64,000 bases of DNA from positions 62,001 through 126,000 of the forward strand of contig CAJWQJ010000003.1 of the NCBI GenBank assembly GCA_913045315.1, given 5' to 3'. Positions 20,887 to 28,716 of this stretch are shown here, piece by piece (within the stretch, counting starts at the first letter, position 1; each line of letters starts with the position of its first letter). This stretch comes from an uncultured Chloroflexota bacterium (GTDB lineage: Bacteria; Chloroflexota; Dehalococcoidia; Lucifugimonadales; UBA1127). The notes under the pieces were generated by a model. That model was not told the DNA's origin and made no database searches. It was given only the letters and a program-made list of their open reading frames with translations. Position numbers and translations under genes: made by a program.

Positions 20887-21624
20887 ATGATATATGATTC
20901 TAACTTTGAAATAGTAGGCCCAAACTACAAATTGGGAGCATCTAAACATTTTTCCACTGATAATGATTCGTCTATTATCTTTTCTCATGGATTGGAAGGG
21001 GACAAGGACGGTTCAAAGTGGATGGAATGGTCCAATTTTTTACCTACTAAAGGTTTCAATGTATTACGATTCAATTATAGAGGATGCGGAAAAAGTACTG
21101 AGCAACCTAGTGATGGTGACTTTTTTGATACAACTCTTTCAAGTCGTGTGTTTGATTATGAATTAGTTTTGAATTCGTTATCAGATTTTGGTTTGGATAA
21201 TTTTCAATTAGGTGCTATTGGTTCAAGTTTTGGGGGTATGGTAATAGCTGCATCTGCTAATCCAAAACTTAAGGCAATTGCTTTGGTTGCAACACCTTTT
21301 TCCCTGGATTTTGATTTAGGGGAAGATGTTCCTTCGGGTACGTTGGAATTAGAATCAGGGGAATTTCTTAGTGGAGAATTTTTAAAAGATATCGTTTTAT
21401 ATGATATAGGGGAAAAATTACAACAGTATAATATTCCTACAATAATTATTCACGGTTCTAAAGATGAAGTTGTACCAGTTGCACACGCTTATAAGTTATA
21501 TGATTCCATAAATGCCCCGAGAGAATTACATATAATTGAAGGAGCTGATCATTCTTTAACAAATTCATCTCATCGGGATGAAGCGATTCAGCTAATTACA
21601 CAATGGATGTTAAAATATCTCTGA
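20887..21624 (+). CDS. Alpha/beta hydrolase (serine hydrolase)
   Basis: 245 residues. The nucleophile elbow GSSFGG places Ser114. The acid is Asp193 in HGSKDEVVP and the base His222 in EGADHS, giving a full triad. HG at residues 34-35 of FSHGLEGDK forms the oxyanion region and NYRGCGKS follows, as in the BAAT/DLH-like short hydrolases. Cytosolic, no signal peptide. It starts 20 nt after the metalloprotease gene and is probably co-transcribed. Ester, thioester or lactone substrates are all possible. Confidence 0.87.
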   Translation: MIYDSNFEIVGPNYKLGASKHFSTDNDSSIIFSHGLEGDKDGSKWMEWSNFLPTKGFNVLRFNYRGCGKSTEQPSDGDFFDTTLSSRVFDYELVLNSLSDFGLDNFQLGAIGSSFGGMVIAASANPKLKAIALVATPFSLDFDLGEDVPSGTLELESGEFLSGEFLKDIVLYDIGEKLQQYNIPTIIIHGSKDEVVPVAHAYKLYDSINAPRELHIIEGADHSLTNSSHRDEAIQLITQWMLKYL

Positions 21625-21651
21625 TATTTTTCGCTTCTAATTTGTTCAAGC

Positions 21652-22776
21652 TTAGCCAAGGTACTGTAATAGAACTCCAGCTGCTATAGCTGACCCCAAT
21701 ACACCTGCAACGTTAGGGCCCATGGCATGCATCAAAAGGAAATTATTTGGATTTGTTTCTTGCCCAACTCTGTGAACAACTCTGGCAGCCATTGGAACAG
21801 CAGAAACTCCTGCAGCACCAATTAAAGGATTAATTTTTCCTCTTGTAACATAGTACATAATTTTACCAAATAAAACTCCGCTACTGGTGGCAATAGTGAA
21901 TGCAAGTAATCCTAGAACAAAAATAGAGATTGTTTCAAGATTTAGGAAGCTATCAGATGTCATTGTTCCACCTACAGTTATTCCTAATAAAATTGTTGTT
22001 ATATTTATAATTTCGTTTTGTGCAGCTTGAGAAAGTCTCTCCACGACACCACTTTCTCTTAGTAAATTTCCAAATGCAAGCATCCCTAATAATGGAGCTG
22101 CTTTAGGTGCAACCATAGCTGTAAGAAGTATTATCAGGAAAGGAAATATAATTCGAACAATTTGCGGTATTTGTTGATCAGTGTATGACATTACAGTTTC
22201 ACGTTCTTTTTTTGTAGTAAGGAATCTCATTATTGGTGGTTGAATAATAGGAACAAGTGCCATGTATGAATAAGCTGAAACAGCAATAGGCCCCAATAAA
22301 TTATCACCAGCCAAACTATTCGCTATGTATATAGCAGTCGGACCATCTGCACCACCTATTATGCTAATTGCACCAGCTTCTTGGAGTGAAAACGAAGGAA
22401 GCATGACTGCTGCAATTAAAGTCCCAAATATTCCTACCTGAGCTGCAGCTCCAAGTAGAGCTGTAGTTGGCCTCTGAATCAAAGCACTGAAGTCAGTTAA
22501 AGCTCCAACTCCAAGGAACATTAGCAATGGGAAAAGTTCTGTTTTTAATCCAAAATTTTTCAGAGTTACTAGAAATCCACCCTCTTCAGCTATCCCGGAA
22601 AAAGGAATGTTAGCAAGTATCATTCCTAAGCCAATAGGTATTAAAAGAAGAGGTTCGAAATTCTTGGAGATAGCTAAGTAGATGAACACCCCAGCGATAA
22701 TGAACATTACTCCATTACCCCAAAAGCTTGCAAACTCAGCAAAAAATTGGGAATTAATACCAATCTCAGTTAGCAT
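21652..22776 (-). CDS. Sodium-pump decarboxylase beta subunit (OadB/GcdB/MmdB family)
   Basis: A 374-residue membrane protein with about 10-11 helices. This subunit removes CO2 from carboxybiotin and couples that to Na+ export. The signature IIGGADGPTAIYIANSL contains the functional aspartate (Asp144); a second conserved region is VPMAARVVHRVGQ near the C-terminus. Which acyl substrate is decarboxylated depends on the alpha subunit, and neither alpha subunit nor biotin carrier protein is encoded nearby. The gamma-like subunit gene lies just upstream on the same strand. Confidence 0.92.
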   Translation of the reverse strand: MLTEIGINSQFFAEFASFWGNGVMFIIAGVFIYLAISKNFEPLLLIPIGLGMILANIPFSGIAEEGGFLVTLKNFGLKTELFPLLMFLGVGALTDFSALIQRPTTALLGAAAQVGIFGTLIAAVMLPSFSLQEAGAISIIGGADGPTAIYIANSLAGDNLLGPIAVSAYSYMALVPIIQPPIMRFLTTKKERETVMSYTDQQIPQIVRIIFPFLIILLTAMVAPKAAPLLGMLAFGNLLRESGVVERLSQAAQNEIINITTILLGITVGGTMTSDSFLNLETISIFVLGLLAFTIATSSGVLFGKIMYYVTRGKINPLIGAAGVSAVPMAARVVHRVGQETNPNNFLLMHAMGPNVAGVLGSAIAAGVLLQYLG

Positions 22777-22819
22777 GATAAGCTACTCAATTCCAATAGA
22801 TTTTTTGATTTTGATAATT

Positions 22820-23161
22820 TTATCGCCACGATCTGAGACCTCGGTTATCACTTTGGATTTGTAATCGTCTTCCCTGATCTCGCCATTGATTTGAATTAGA
22901 ATATTTTGTTCTTGGAATTGCTGAAGAGTTATCAAAATCTGATGCAGCTGCTAAAGCAGCTATTGCAATTGTTTCAATTGGGGTAGATGCGATTTTTGGT
23001 TCAGTTATAACTATTGCCTTATCTGAGATTATTTCAGTTTGAACAAATTTTCGAGCAACAAAAGTTAGCAGATTGATCATTATTGCCAGAGCAATTAATG
23101 AGCAAAAAACAAGACTTACTCCGGTTATTGTTATTTGAATCGCTTCATTAAGTTCTGACAT
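22820..23161 (-). CDS. OadG-like (gamma/delta) subunit of a sodium-pump decarboxylase
   Basis: 113 residues. The N-terminal membrane helix (about 8-35, TGVSLVFCSLIALAIMINLLTF) and the following linker leading to an Ala-rich stretch (IAIAALAAAS) are typical of OadG, which anchors and assembles the decarboxylase complex. The last 35 residues are unusually rich in Arg, Gln, Trp and Ser for this genome, while another frame over the same DNA looks more protein-like and ends only 6 nt before the beta subunit start (see findings). The extent of the C-terminus is therefore uncertain; the N-terminus is well supported. Confidence 0.75.
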   Translation of the reverse strand: MSELNEAIQITITGVSLVFCSLIALAIMINLLTFVARKFVQTEIISDKAIVITEPKIASTPIETIAIAALAAASDFDNSSAIPRTKYSNSNQWRDQGRRLQIQSDNRGLRSWR

Positions 23162-23254
23162 AGGTAGATTGAATTGCTTTCTTTAGGATATAAAAAGTAT
23201 TTCGCTTATCTGAAATAAATTTTCCCAGTCCACAAGCGTTGTGTCAACAATATA

Positions 23255-23899
23255 TCATTTATTAACTAGATTTTTTAGGTTAGATTTATTTCTTTCAATG
23301 GAAATTATAGCTTCTAATTGCAATAATGTTTCATTAAGCATACCTTCTTTATTTTCGATTTTGTAATCAAAAATTGATGATCCCTCTAATTCTTTTTTAG
23401 CTTCTTTTAATCTTTGTGCTATATTAACTCTTGATTCAGTTTCTCGTTTTAAAAGATGGCTTTCTAGATTCCTAAAAGATGTTGGGTTTAGGAATATTAA
23501 TACGCTTTCCGGTAATTTTTGTTTTATTGTTTTTGCACCTTGTATGTCAGTTTTAATCACAATTAAATCGCTTCTTTCAAATCCTTTATTAACTTCTTTG
23601 ATTAGAACTCCATATTTATGCTGATATACTTGAGCCCATTCAAGAAATTCATTATTTTGAACTTTTTTTTCGAATTCATTGTCTTTAAGAAATATGTAAT
23701 GTTTTCCTTCCTGTTCATAAGGTCTTCTTTTCCTGGTTGTTGCAGTTACGATTGTTGTTATTGATAAATCAATGCTTGTTAGTCTATTTACTATTGCGTC
23801 TTTGCCAACACCTGAAGGGCCTGATATAACCAATAATAGTTTATTGTTTTTTTTGATGTTTTCGATTGAATAGGGATTATCTGTTTTTTGTTTTTTCAT
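23255..23899 (-). CDS. gmk: Guanylate kinase
   Basis: A 214-residue P-loop kinase that phosphorylates GMP to GDP with ATP. Walker A is SGPSGVGKD; the nucleotide-binding TATTRKRRPYEQEG, EFLEWAQVYQHKYG and the lid Arg-rich RETESRVNIAQRL segments follow the guanylate kinase plan. The final P-loop residue is Asp where Ser/Gly/Thr is usual in Gmk, a variant also seen in ribose-bisphosphokinase PhnN, so specificity carries some doubt; the EWAxVxxxxYG motif favours Gmk. The start overlaps the end of aroA by 23 nt. Confidence 0.85.
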   Translation of the reverse strand: MKKQKTDNPYSIENIKKNNKLLLVISGPSGVGKDAIVNRLTSIDLSITTIVTATTRKRRPYEQEGKHYIFLKDNEFEKKVQNNEFLEWAQVYQHKYGVLIKEVNKGFERSDLIVIKTDIQGAKTIKQKLPESVLIFLNPTSFRNLESHLLKRETESRVNIAQRLKEAKKELEGSSIFDYKIENKEGMLNETLLQLEAIISIERNKSNLKNLVNK

Positions 23900-25181
23900 T
23901 ATTGAAACTATCTAGTGTTTCCCAAAACTTGGGATATGAAATTGAAACACATTCTGCATTAGATATATTGGTGTTGCCATCTGAGTTTAAGGCAGCGATT
24001 GCAATTGCCATAGCTATTCTGTGGTCGCCATGACTATTGCAAGAAGCACCAGCAAGTTTATTCCCACCCTCAATTATCATGCCATTAGTAGTTTCCTCTA
24101 TTTTGGCATTCAATCGTCCGAGTTCTTGAACGATTGATGTAATTCTGTCTGATTCTTTGGCTCGAAGTTCTTGTGCGTCGTCTATTATTGTTTTGCCTTT
24201 TGCAAAGCATGCAGCTACTGCAATTATAGGTAATTCATCTATCAATCCTGGAATCATGTTTCCTTTGATTTCGAGACCATGGAGTTCACTAGTTTCTACA
24301 GCTAAGTCTGCAACTGGTTCTCCTCCAACTTCTTTTAAGTTAGTAATAATTATTTTAGCACCCATTTCTTTTAGCAAGTTTACTATTGCAGTTCTGGAAG
24401 GGTTCATTCCAACATTTTGCACGGTGATTGCAGCATCTCTATGAATGGCTCCAGCTACAAGCCAGAAAGCAGCTGCACTCATGTCACCAGGAATATCAAG
24501 GCTAAGACTAGTTAATTTTCCAGGAGTTATTTCAATGGTTTGATCGTTAACTACAACTTCACCTCCCATATTTATCATCATACGTTCCGAGTGGTCTCTT
24601 GTTGGAGTAAGTTCTGTTATAATTGTTTTTTCTCTGGCAAACAAACCAGCAATCATGAGGCATGATTTTACTTGTGCACTGGCAACAGGCATTCTGTATT
24701 CTATTCCATTAAGATTTCCTGAATGAAATTCAAGTGGAGGGCAACCATTTTCTAACTTGCTTTTTACTTTAGCCCCCATAAGGGTAAGAGGTTTAATTAT
24801 TCTTTCCATTGGCCTTCTATTTAATGAATAGTCGCCACTTATGGAGGAGTAAAATGGTTGTGCAGCAAGAATTCCACTTATTAATCTTAAAGTTGTGCCA
24901 CTATTTCCTGCATCTAAATTTTGGGAAGGCTTAACGAAAGTGCTATTTGAACCTTCAATTTCTATCGTTGTTGGGTTCATTTCATCTCTATAAATTTTGG
25001 CACCTAATTGATTTAAACAATTTACAGTTGAGAGGCAATCTTCTCCTTGAGAGAAATTAGTTACTTTAGAATATCCTTTAGAGATTGCGTTAAATATAGC
25101 TGATCGATGAGAAATTGATTTATCTCCAGGAAGAGTGATTATTCCACGCAACATTTTTTTAGGTTCAATGGTTTTAAGCAT
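23877..25181 (-). CDS. aroA: 3-phosphoshikimate 1-carboxyvinyltransferase (EPSP synthase)
   Basis: A 434-residue shikimate-pathway enzyme that joins PEP to shikimate-3-phosphate. N-terminal LPGDKSISHRSAIFNAI and the PEP-binding GNSGTTLRLISGILA are present, with RPMERI and the C-terminal ESDRI and SHGDHRIAMA motifs. The form of the GNSGTT loop, without the Gly-Ala-Met pattern common in class I, suggests a class II-type enzyme; this is a reading by eye. The gene is 2 nt downstream of tyrA and overlaps gmk by 23 nt. Confidence 0.96.
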   Translation of the reverse strand: MLKTIEPKKMLRGIITLPGDKSISHRSAIFNAISKGYSKVTNFSQGEDCLSTVNCLNQLGAKIYRDEMNPTTIEIEGSNSTFVKPSQNLDAGNSGTTLRLISGILAAQPFYSSISGDYSLNRRPMERIIKPLTLMGAKVKSKLENGCPPLEFHSGNLNGIEYRMPVASAQVKSCLMIAGLFAREKTIITELTPTRDHSERMMINMGGEVVVNDQTIEITPGKLTSLSLDIPGDMSAAAFWLVAGAIHRDAAITVQNVGMNPSRTAIVNLLKEMGAKIIITNLKEVGGEPVADLAVETSELHGLEIKGNMIPGLIDELPIIAVAACFAKGKTIIDDAQELRAKESDRITSIVQELGRLNAKIEETTNGMIIEGGNKLAGASCNSHGDHRIAMAIAIAALNSDGNTNISNAECVSISYPKFWETLDSFNNEKTKNR

Positions 25182-25183
25182 AG

Positions 25184-26188
25184 TTATCTTCTAGGATATT
25201 TAGTTTGACTGTCATCAGATTGCCCAATCTTTTCACCAGCACGTTTTGCTAAGCTGTCTCCCATAAGCAAACTCATCATGGCCTCTCCAGTTTTAGGAAG
25301 GTCATCAGTGAGGGATTTTTCATTTCCAACCTCTCCTTTCAACCATTTGGCTCTCGATTCCCAAGCATCAATAAATAAATCCTCAATTTCTTTTGATGTA
25401 CCCGACATTATTTTTTTTATTTCCTCTAATTCGGTGATGAATTCATCAATCCAATAAGAAATACCGTTGACATTAGTCAAACAAATATCTCTGTGCATTA
25501 AAGGATCACCAGAAGCTAACCGTGACATGTCTCTGAATCCTGAACCTGCAAGTTTAGATATTTCTCTCCATCCTCTACTTTTTGAATTCATAGACATTAA
25601 AGTTGTTGCAAGAAGAAACGGGAGATGACTAATTGCTGCAACATAACTATCGTGTTCTTCAGGGTCAACAAAATAATGATTACTTCCAATGATATTTACT
25701 AACCCTAAAATGGCATCTATTGCTTCAGGAGATGCACTTACACTTGTACATATTGCATATGTGCAATTTTGAAATAAATCTGCAGTTGCGGCTTCAGGGC
25801 CTGATTGTTCTCTTCCAGCCATTGGGTGTCCACCAATAAAATTGATGTTGGGAGGAAGTAGCTCTTTAGCCCATTCGTGAATTTGTCCTTTTGTGCTACC
25901 AGTATCAGTTACCACTGTTCCTTCATTAAGGTGTGGAGCAATATTTTCAAAAACTTCGCGAATAGATAATACCGGAGTGCAAATTATAACTAATTTAGAA
26001 TCTTGTACTGCTTTTTTGTAATCCCCTTCGTCTTTATCGATTGCTCCCATTTTTTTTGCTGTTGAACGATGTTTTTTACTCAGATCGTGACCAACAATTT
26101 GTGTAGAAGTTAAGGCATTAGATTTTTTTATTGCTAGACCTAAGGATGTTCCAATAAGTCCTAGTCCGATAATTGTTATTTTTTCCAA
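25184..26188 (-). CDS. tyrA: Prephenate/arogenate dehydrogenase
   Basis: A 334-residue NAD(P)-dependent dehydrogenase of tyrosine synthesis. The Rossmann motif is IIGLGLIGTSLGLAI; the catalytic-region motifs DTGSTKGQI, GGHPMAGREQSG and AAISHLPFLLATTLM, with the key His of HLPF, are all present. No ACT or chorismate mutase domain is attached, so feedback control by tyrosine would have to act on the catalytic domain. It heads the tyrA-aroA-gmk operon. Cofactor and prephenate-versus-arogenate preference are not clear. Confidence 0.93.
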   Translation of the reverse strand: MEKITIIGLGLIGTSLGLAIKKSNALTSTQIVGHDLSKKHRSTAKKMGAIDKDEGDYKKAVQDSKLVIICTPVLSIREVFENIAPHLNEGTVVTDTGSTKGQIHEWAKELLPPNINFIGGHPMAGREQSGPEAATADLFQNCTYAICTSVSASPEAIDAILGLVNIIGSNHYFVDPEEHDSYVAAISHLPFLLATTLMSMNSKSRGWREISKLAGSGFRDMSRLASGDPLMHRDICLTNVNGISYWIDEFITELEEIKKIMSGTSKEIEDLFIDAWESRAKWLKGEVGNEKSLTDDLPKTGEAMMSLLMGDSLAKRAGEKIGQSDDSQTKYPRR

Positions 26189-26275
26189 AATATAAATTCC
26201 TCCATCTAGCTTTATAATTTTTTTATACTTTATTAACTTATTATAACGTAGGAAATTTTTTTTGTAGTGTTATGT

Positions 26276-26314
26276 ATAAATCATGTTGATTCCTTAGGAA
26301 TCAACATGATTTAT
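26276..26314. repeat. Perfect 18-bp palindrome with 3-nt loop between tyrA and the site-2 protease gene
   Basis: Left arm 26276-26293 and right arm 26297-26314 are exact reverse complements (core TCATGTTGATTCC), with loop TTA. It lies 7 nt beyond the stop of the minus-strand protease gene and could be its terminator, but no T-tract follows on either strand. Confidence 0.8.
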
Positions 26315-26320
26315 TGATTA

Positions 26321-27001
26321 TTAAGTCCCTATAAATAATTTCACGATTGCCAGTACTATTGGGCTAATTATGGTAGATAATATCCCAATATTTAAAAAAA
26401 TATCTACTACTATTACTGAGAGCAATATAGGTGGCCCCCATCTATCTAATTGAATTAAGTATGGAGTGTATTTTGAGGGTAAAATAGCAGCTAAAATTTT
26501 TGAGCCATCTAAGGGTGAAATTGGAATTAAGTTAAATATAGCCAATATTACATTTACATAAATAAGCGTTATCATTAAATCCAAGATAACTACTATTGGG
26601 AAAGAATTTATTGAATAGTCGTTTGAAAATAAACCCATTCTAAAAATTGTTCCAAGTATTGCTCCTAGAATGAGGTTTGAAATTGGACCTGCAAGGGAAA
26701 TTATTGCCAAGTTGCGAGAACGTTTATTTCCTACTTTAAATGGGTTTACAGGGACAGGTTTCCCCCATCCAAATCCAGCAACCAAAAGCATAATGCTCCC
26801 CAATGGGTCAAGATGTTTCATGGGGTTTATTGTTAATCGTCCTTCTAACTTAGCAGTATCATCCCCAAATTTGTATGCGAGGATAGCATGGCTAAATTCA
26901 TGTATTGTTATTCCTATTACTAGGGATGCTAAGATGCCCAATATTTCCCAAAGAGCAAACCATGGGTTATTAATTAAATAATCGAGGTTAGCAAGAAGCA
27001 A
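26321..27001 (-). CDS. Site-2 protease family (M50B) membrane metallopeptidase
   Basis: 226 residues with about five or six transmembrane helices. The zinc motif HEFSH (His34, Glu35, His38) is in the second hydrophobic segment, and the third ligand Asp165 is in NLIPISPLDGSK, as in the short S2P group. The GRLTINPMKHLDPLG loop is conserved in this family. It would cut transmembrane substrates in the bilayer; targets unknown. No PDZ domain, so this is not RseP. Single gene flanked by the palindrome downstream. Confidence 0.92.
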   Translation of the reverse strand: MLLANLDYLINNPWFALWEILGILASLVIGITIHEFSHAILAYKFGDDTAKLEGRLTINPMKHLDPLGSIMLLVAGFGWGKPVPVNPFKVGNKRSRNLAIISLAGPISNLILGAILGTIFRMGLFSNDYSINSFPIVVILDLMITLIYVNVILAIFNLIPISPLDGSKILAAILPSKYTPYLIQLDRWGPPILLSVIVVDIFLNIGILSTIISPIVLAIVKLFIGT

Positions 27002-27028
27002 TGTTTATTCCGATCATATCGAGTGGAT

Positions 27029-27796
27029 CTAAATAATATCTTCATATTCATTGTCGTCATCGTCATAGTCATCGTTAGATTCTTCTGATGATGTGGACGA
27101 GGGTAATAAAGGACTATTTGAATTTTGCTTATGAGGTTTTCGTTTTTTTGAAATTTTCAAGTTATTACTGATTTCAGTGAATTCTTCTTGGGTAATATTT
27201 GAAATATCTGCAACAATTCCCTGTACTCCAATTTCATTAAGGCAATCAAGTTCCCATTTTGAAGGTTTTCTTTCGAGTTTGACGAGAAAGGGAAGGTTAA
27301 TATCGCTTCTCAAAGCAGAAATATTAAGTAATTTTTCTAAAGTTATTGGAGTTGTAAGGCTTTCTGAAAGGAGAATAGCATCAACGGGTAAAGTTTCTAG
27401 ACCTGAAACTTGGTCCTTTAGAAATTTTTCGGAAATAACTAAAATTTTTCCTAGATCTTCTTTGTTGAGTTGTTCTAATTCAATAGTATGGTCATTTATC
27501 AAAATAAAATCGATATTGTTTTTGATAGAATTGATATCGATATTTTCTGTTTGCAAACCAATAACAATTGAATCAGATGCTATTTCAAAGGGAGTATTTT
27601 TTTTATTTGAATTCTGTATCAATACTACAGCATCCACAGGATAATTGCTTAAGTCGATTTTTTTTATTGATTCTGTTTTTGTTGTTGCTATCAAAACCAT
27701 TGATGGAGGATTTGAGCTTGATTGTCTAAGACCAAAACCAATCCTTGGACCTTCATTTTTCCCAAGTTGTTCTATTCGCCGTATCAATTTACTCAT
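27029..27796 (-). CDS. Uncharacterised protein with acidic tail
   Basis: 255 residues, not recognised with confidence. The first 200 residues alternate beta strands and helices (VLIATTK, AVVLIQN, DFILINDH, AILLSES, GIVADIS) and resemble a TIM-barrel-like fold. The N-terminal phrase RIEQLGKNEGPRIGFG looks conserved in style. Residues from about 208 are disordered: basic (KKRKPHK), then Ser-rich, then a run of Asp and Glu. No catalytic motif or membrane segment is visible. It lies 27 nt upstream of the site-2 protease gene on the same strand and may share its transcript. Confidence 0.7.
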   Translation of the reverse strand: MSKLIRRIEQLGKNEGPRIGFGLRQSSSNPPSMVLIATTKTESIKKIDLSNYPVDAVVLIQNSNKKNTPFEIASDSIVIGLQTENIDINSIKNNIDFILINDHTIELEQLNKEDLGKILVISEKFLKDQVSGLETLPVDAILLSESLTTPITLEKLLNISALRSDINLPFLVKLERKPSKWELDCLNEIGVQGIVADISNITQEEFTEISNNLKISKKRKPHKQNSNSPLLPSSTSSEESNDDYDDDDNEYEDII

Positions 27797-27915
27797 TTTT
27801 TCCTTCTTTTTATCAAGTGGTATGTCTTATCTGTAACCATTTTATCACATTATAGATAGTAGTTTTTTGTTAGATGATCCTTTTTAAAAAATAATTTCAG
27901 AATACAAAGGGATAA

Positions 27916-28656
27916 TTATCTTCCATACTCTAAGCGAGCTACTAAAATTTCATCAACCCCTGCATTTCGCATTTTTCTTTGTGTAGCTTCAATGTCATAG
28001 TTTGTCCGTCGTCTTGTCACGGTTTCATCAACATCGTCATATATCATATAGCTCGCTCTAGGGTCTCCATCTCTTGGTTGTCCAACACTACCTGGATTCA
28101 GAACAATGCGTGTTTTTTTTGTTAAATTGTATAATTCTTCCTCAGGAAATTTAATAAAGGTAGGGCCTGATTCTGTACAAATTAATGGCGTTCTGGATGC
28201 TCCAACAGCACAATAGGGTGTTCTGAAATAAAGGAAGGTATCATGTAAAGCTTCAATAGGCATATACATTGGGTGGAAAACTTCTTTTATTGGTTGACGA
28301 GGTGTTCCATGGGTCAGAGTAAAAGAATTATGTTCAAGTGTTAATGGTAAATTTTCTAGATAGTTTTTTTGTGAGTTAGTAATTTGAGTTTTTGTCCAGT
28401 CAAAAATATCTATTGCAGGTTGACCATATCCATCAGTTTCAATTTTTTCAGTCACTGCTAAATCTTGGTCGCCTGCTACGGCTATATGATTATGTGCTAG
28501 TAATAAGTCAATACAATTTTCAGGCTCTGAACCACAACCCGTTATGTCTCCAAGAAACCATATCATATCAAAACCGCTTTTGATCATTGCATCTTCAAGT
28601 ACAGCTTCAAATGCTTTTAGGTTTCCTTGAATATCAGCTATTACTAAATTCTTCAC
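27916..28656 (-). CDS. Metallophosphoesterase-fold protein lacking most metal ligands
   Basis: 246 residues with the calcineurin-like phosphoesterase layout of the YfcE/MJ0936 type: IADIQGN at 6-12, FLGDITGCG at 34-42, LTHGTP at 114-119 and LNPGSVGQPRDGDP late in the chain. The ligand histidines are mostly gone. D-x-H reads Asp8-Ile-Gln10, GNHD reads Gly62-Asp63-Gln64-Asp65, and the usual GHTHxP reads GASRTP at 152-157. Only His116 of THG, Asp8 and Asp37 remain. It is probably inactive as a classical two-metal phosphatase, or binds metal in another way. Divergent from thiL with a 60-nt gap. Confidence 0.85.
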   Translation of the reverse strand: MKNLVIADIQGNLKAFEAVLEDAMIKSGFDMIWFLGDITGCGSEPENCIDLLLAHNHIAVAGDQDLAVTEKIETDGYGQPAIDIFDWTKTQITNSQKNYLENLPLTLEHNSFTLTHGTPRQPIKEVFHPMYMPIEALHDTFLYFRTPYCAVGASRTPLICTESGPTFIKFPEEELYNLTKKTRIVLNPGSVGQPRDGDPRASYMIYDDVDETVTRRRTNYDIEATQRKMRNAGVDEILVARLEYGR

Positions 28657-28681
28657 TAGTTTACAATTCTGCCCTTTATTA

Positions 28682-28710
28682 TTGAGGTTGATATTTAGGA
28701 ATACTATAAT
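28682..28710 (+). promoter_or_regulatory. Promoter of thiL operon giving a leaderless mRNA
   Basis: TTGAGG (28682-28687), 17 bp, then a perfect TATAAT (28705-28710). The thiL ATG begins at 28717, seven bases after the last T of the -10, where transcription normally starts. No ribosome binding site precedes the ATG. Confidence 0.6.
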
Positions 28711-28716
28711 ACAAGA

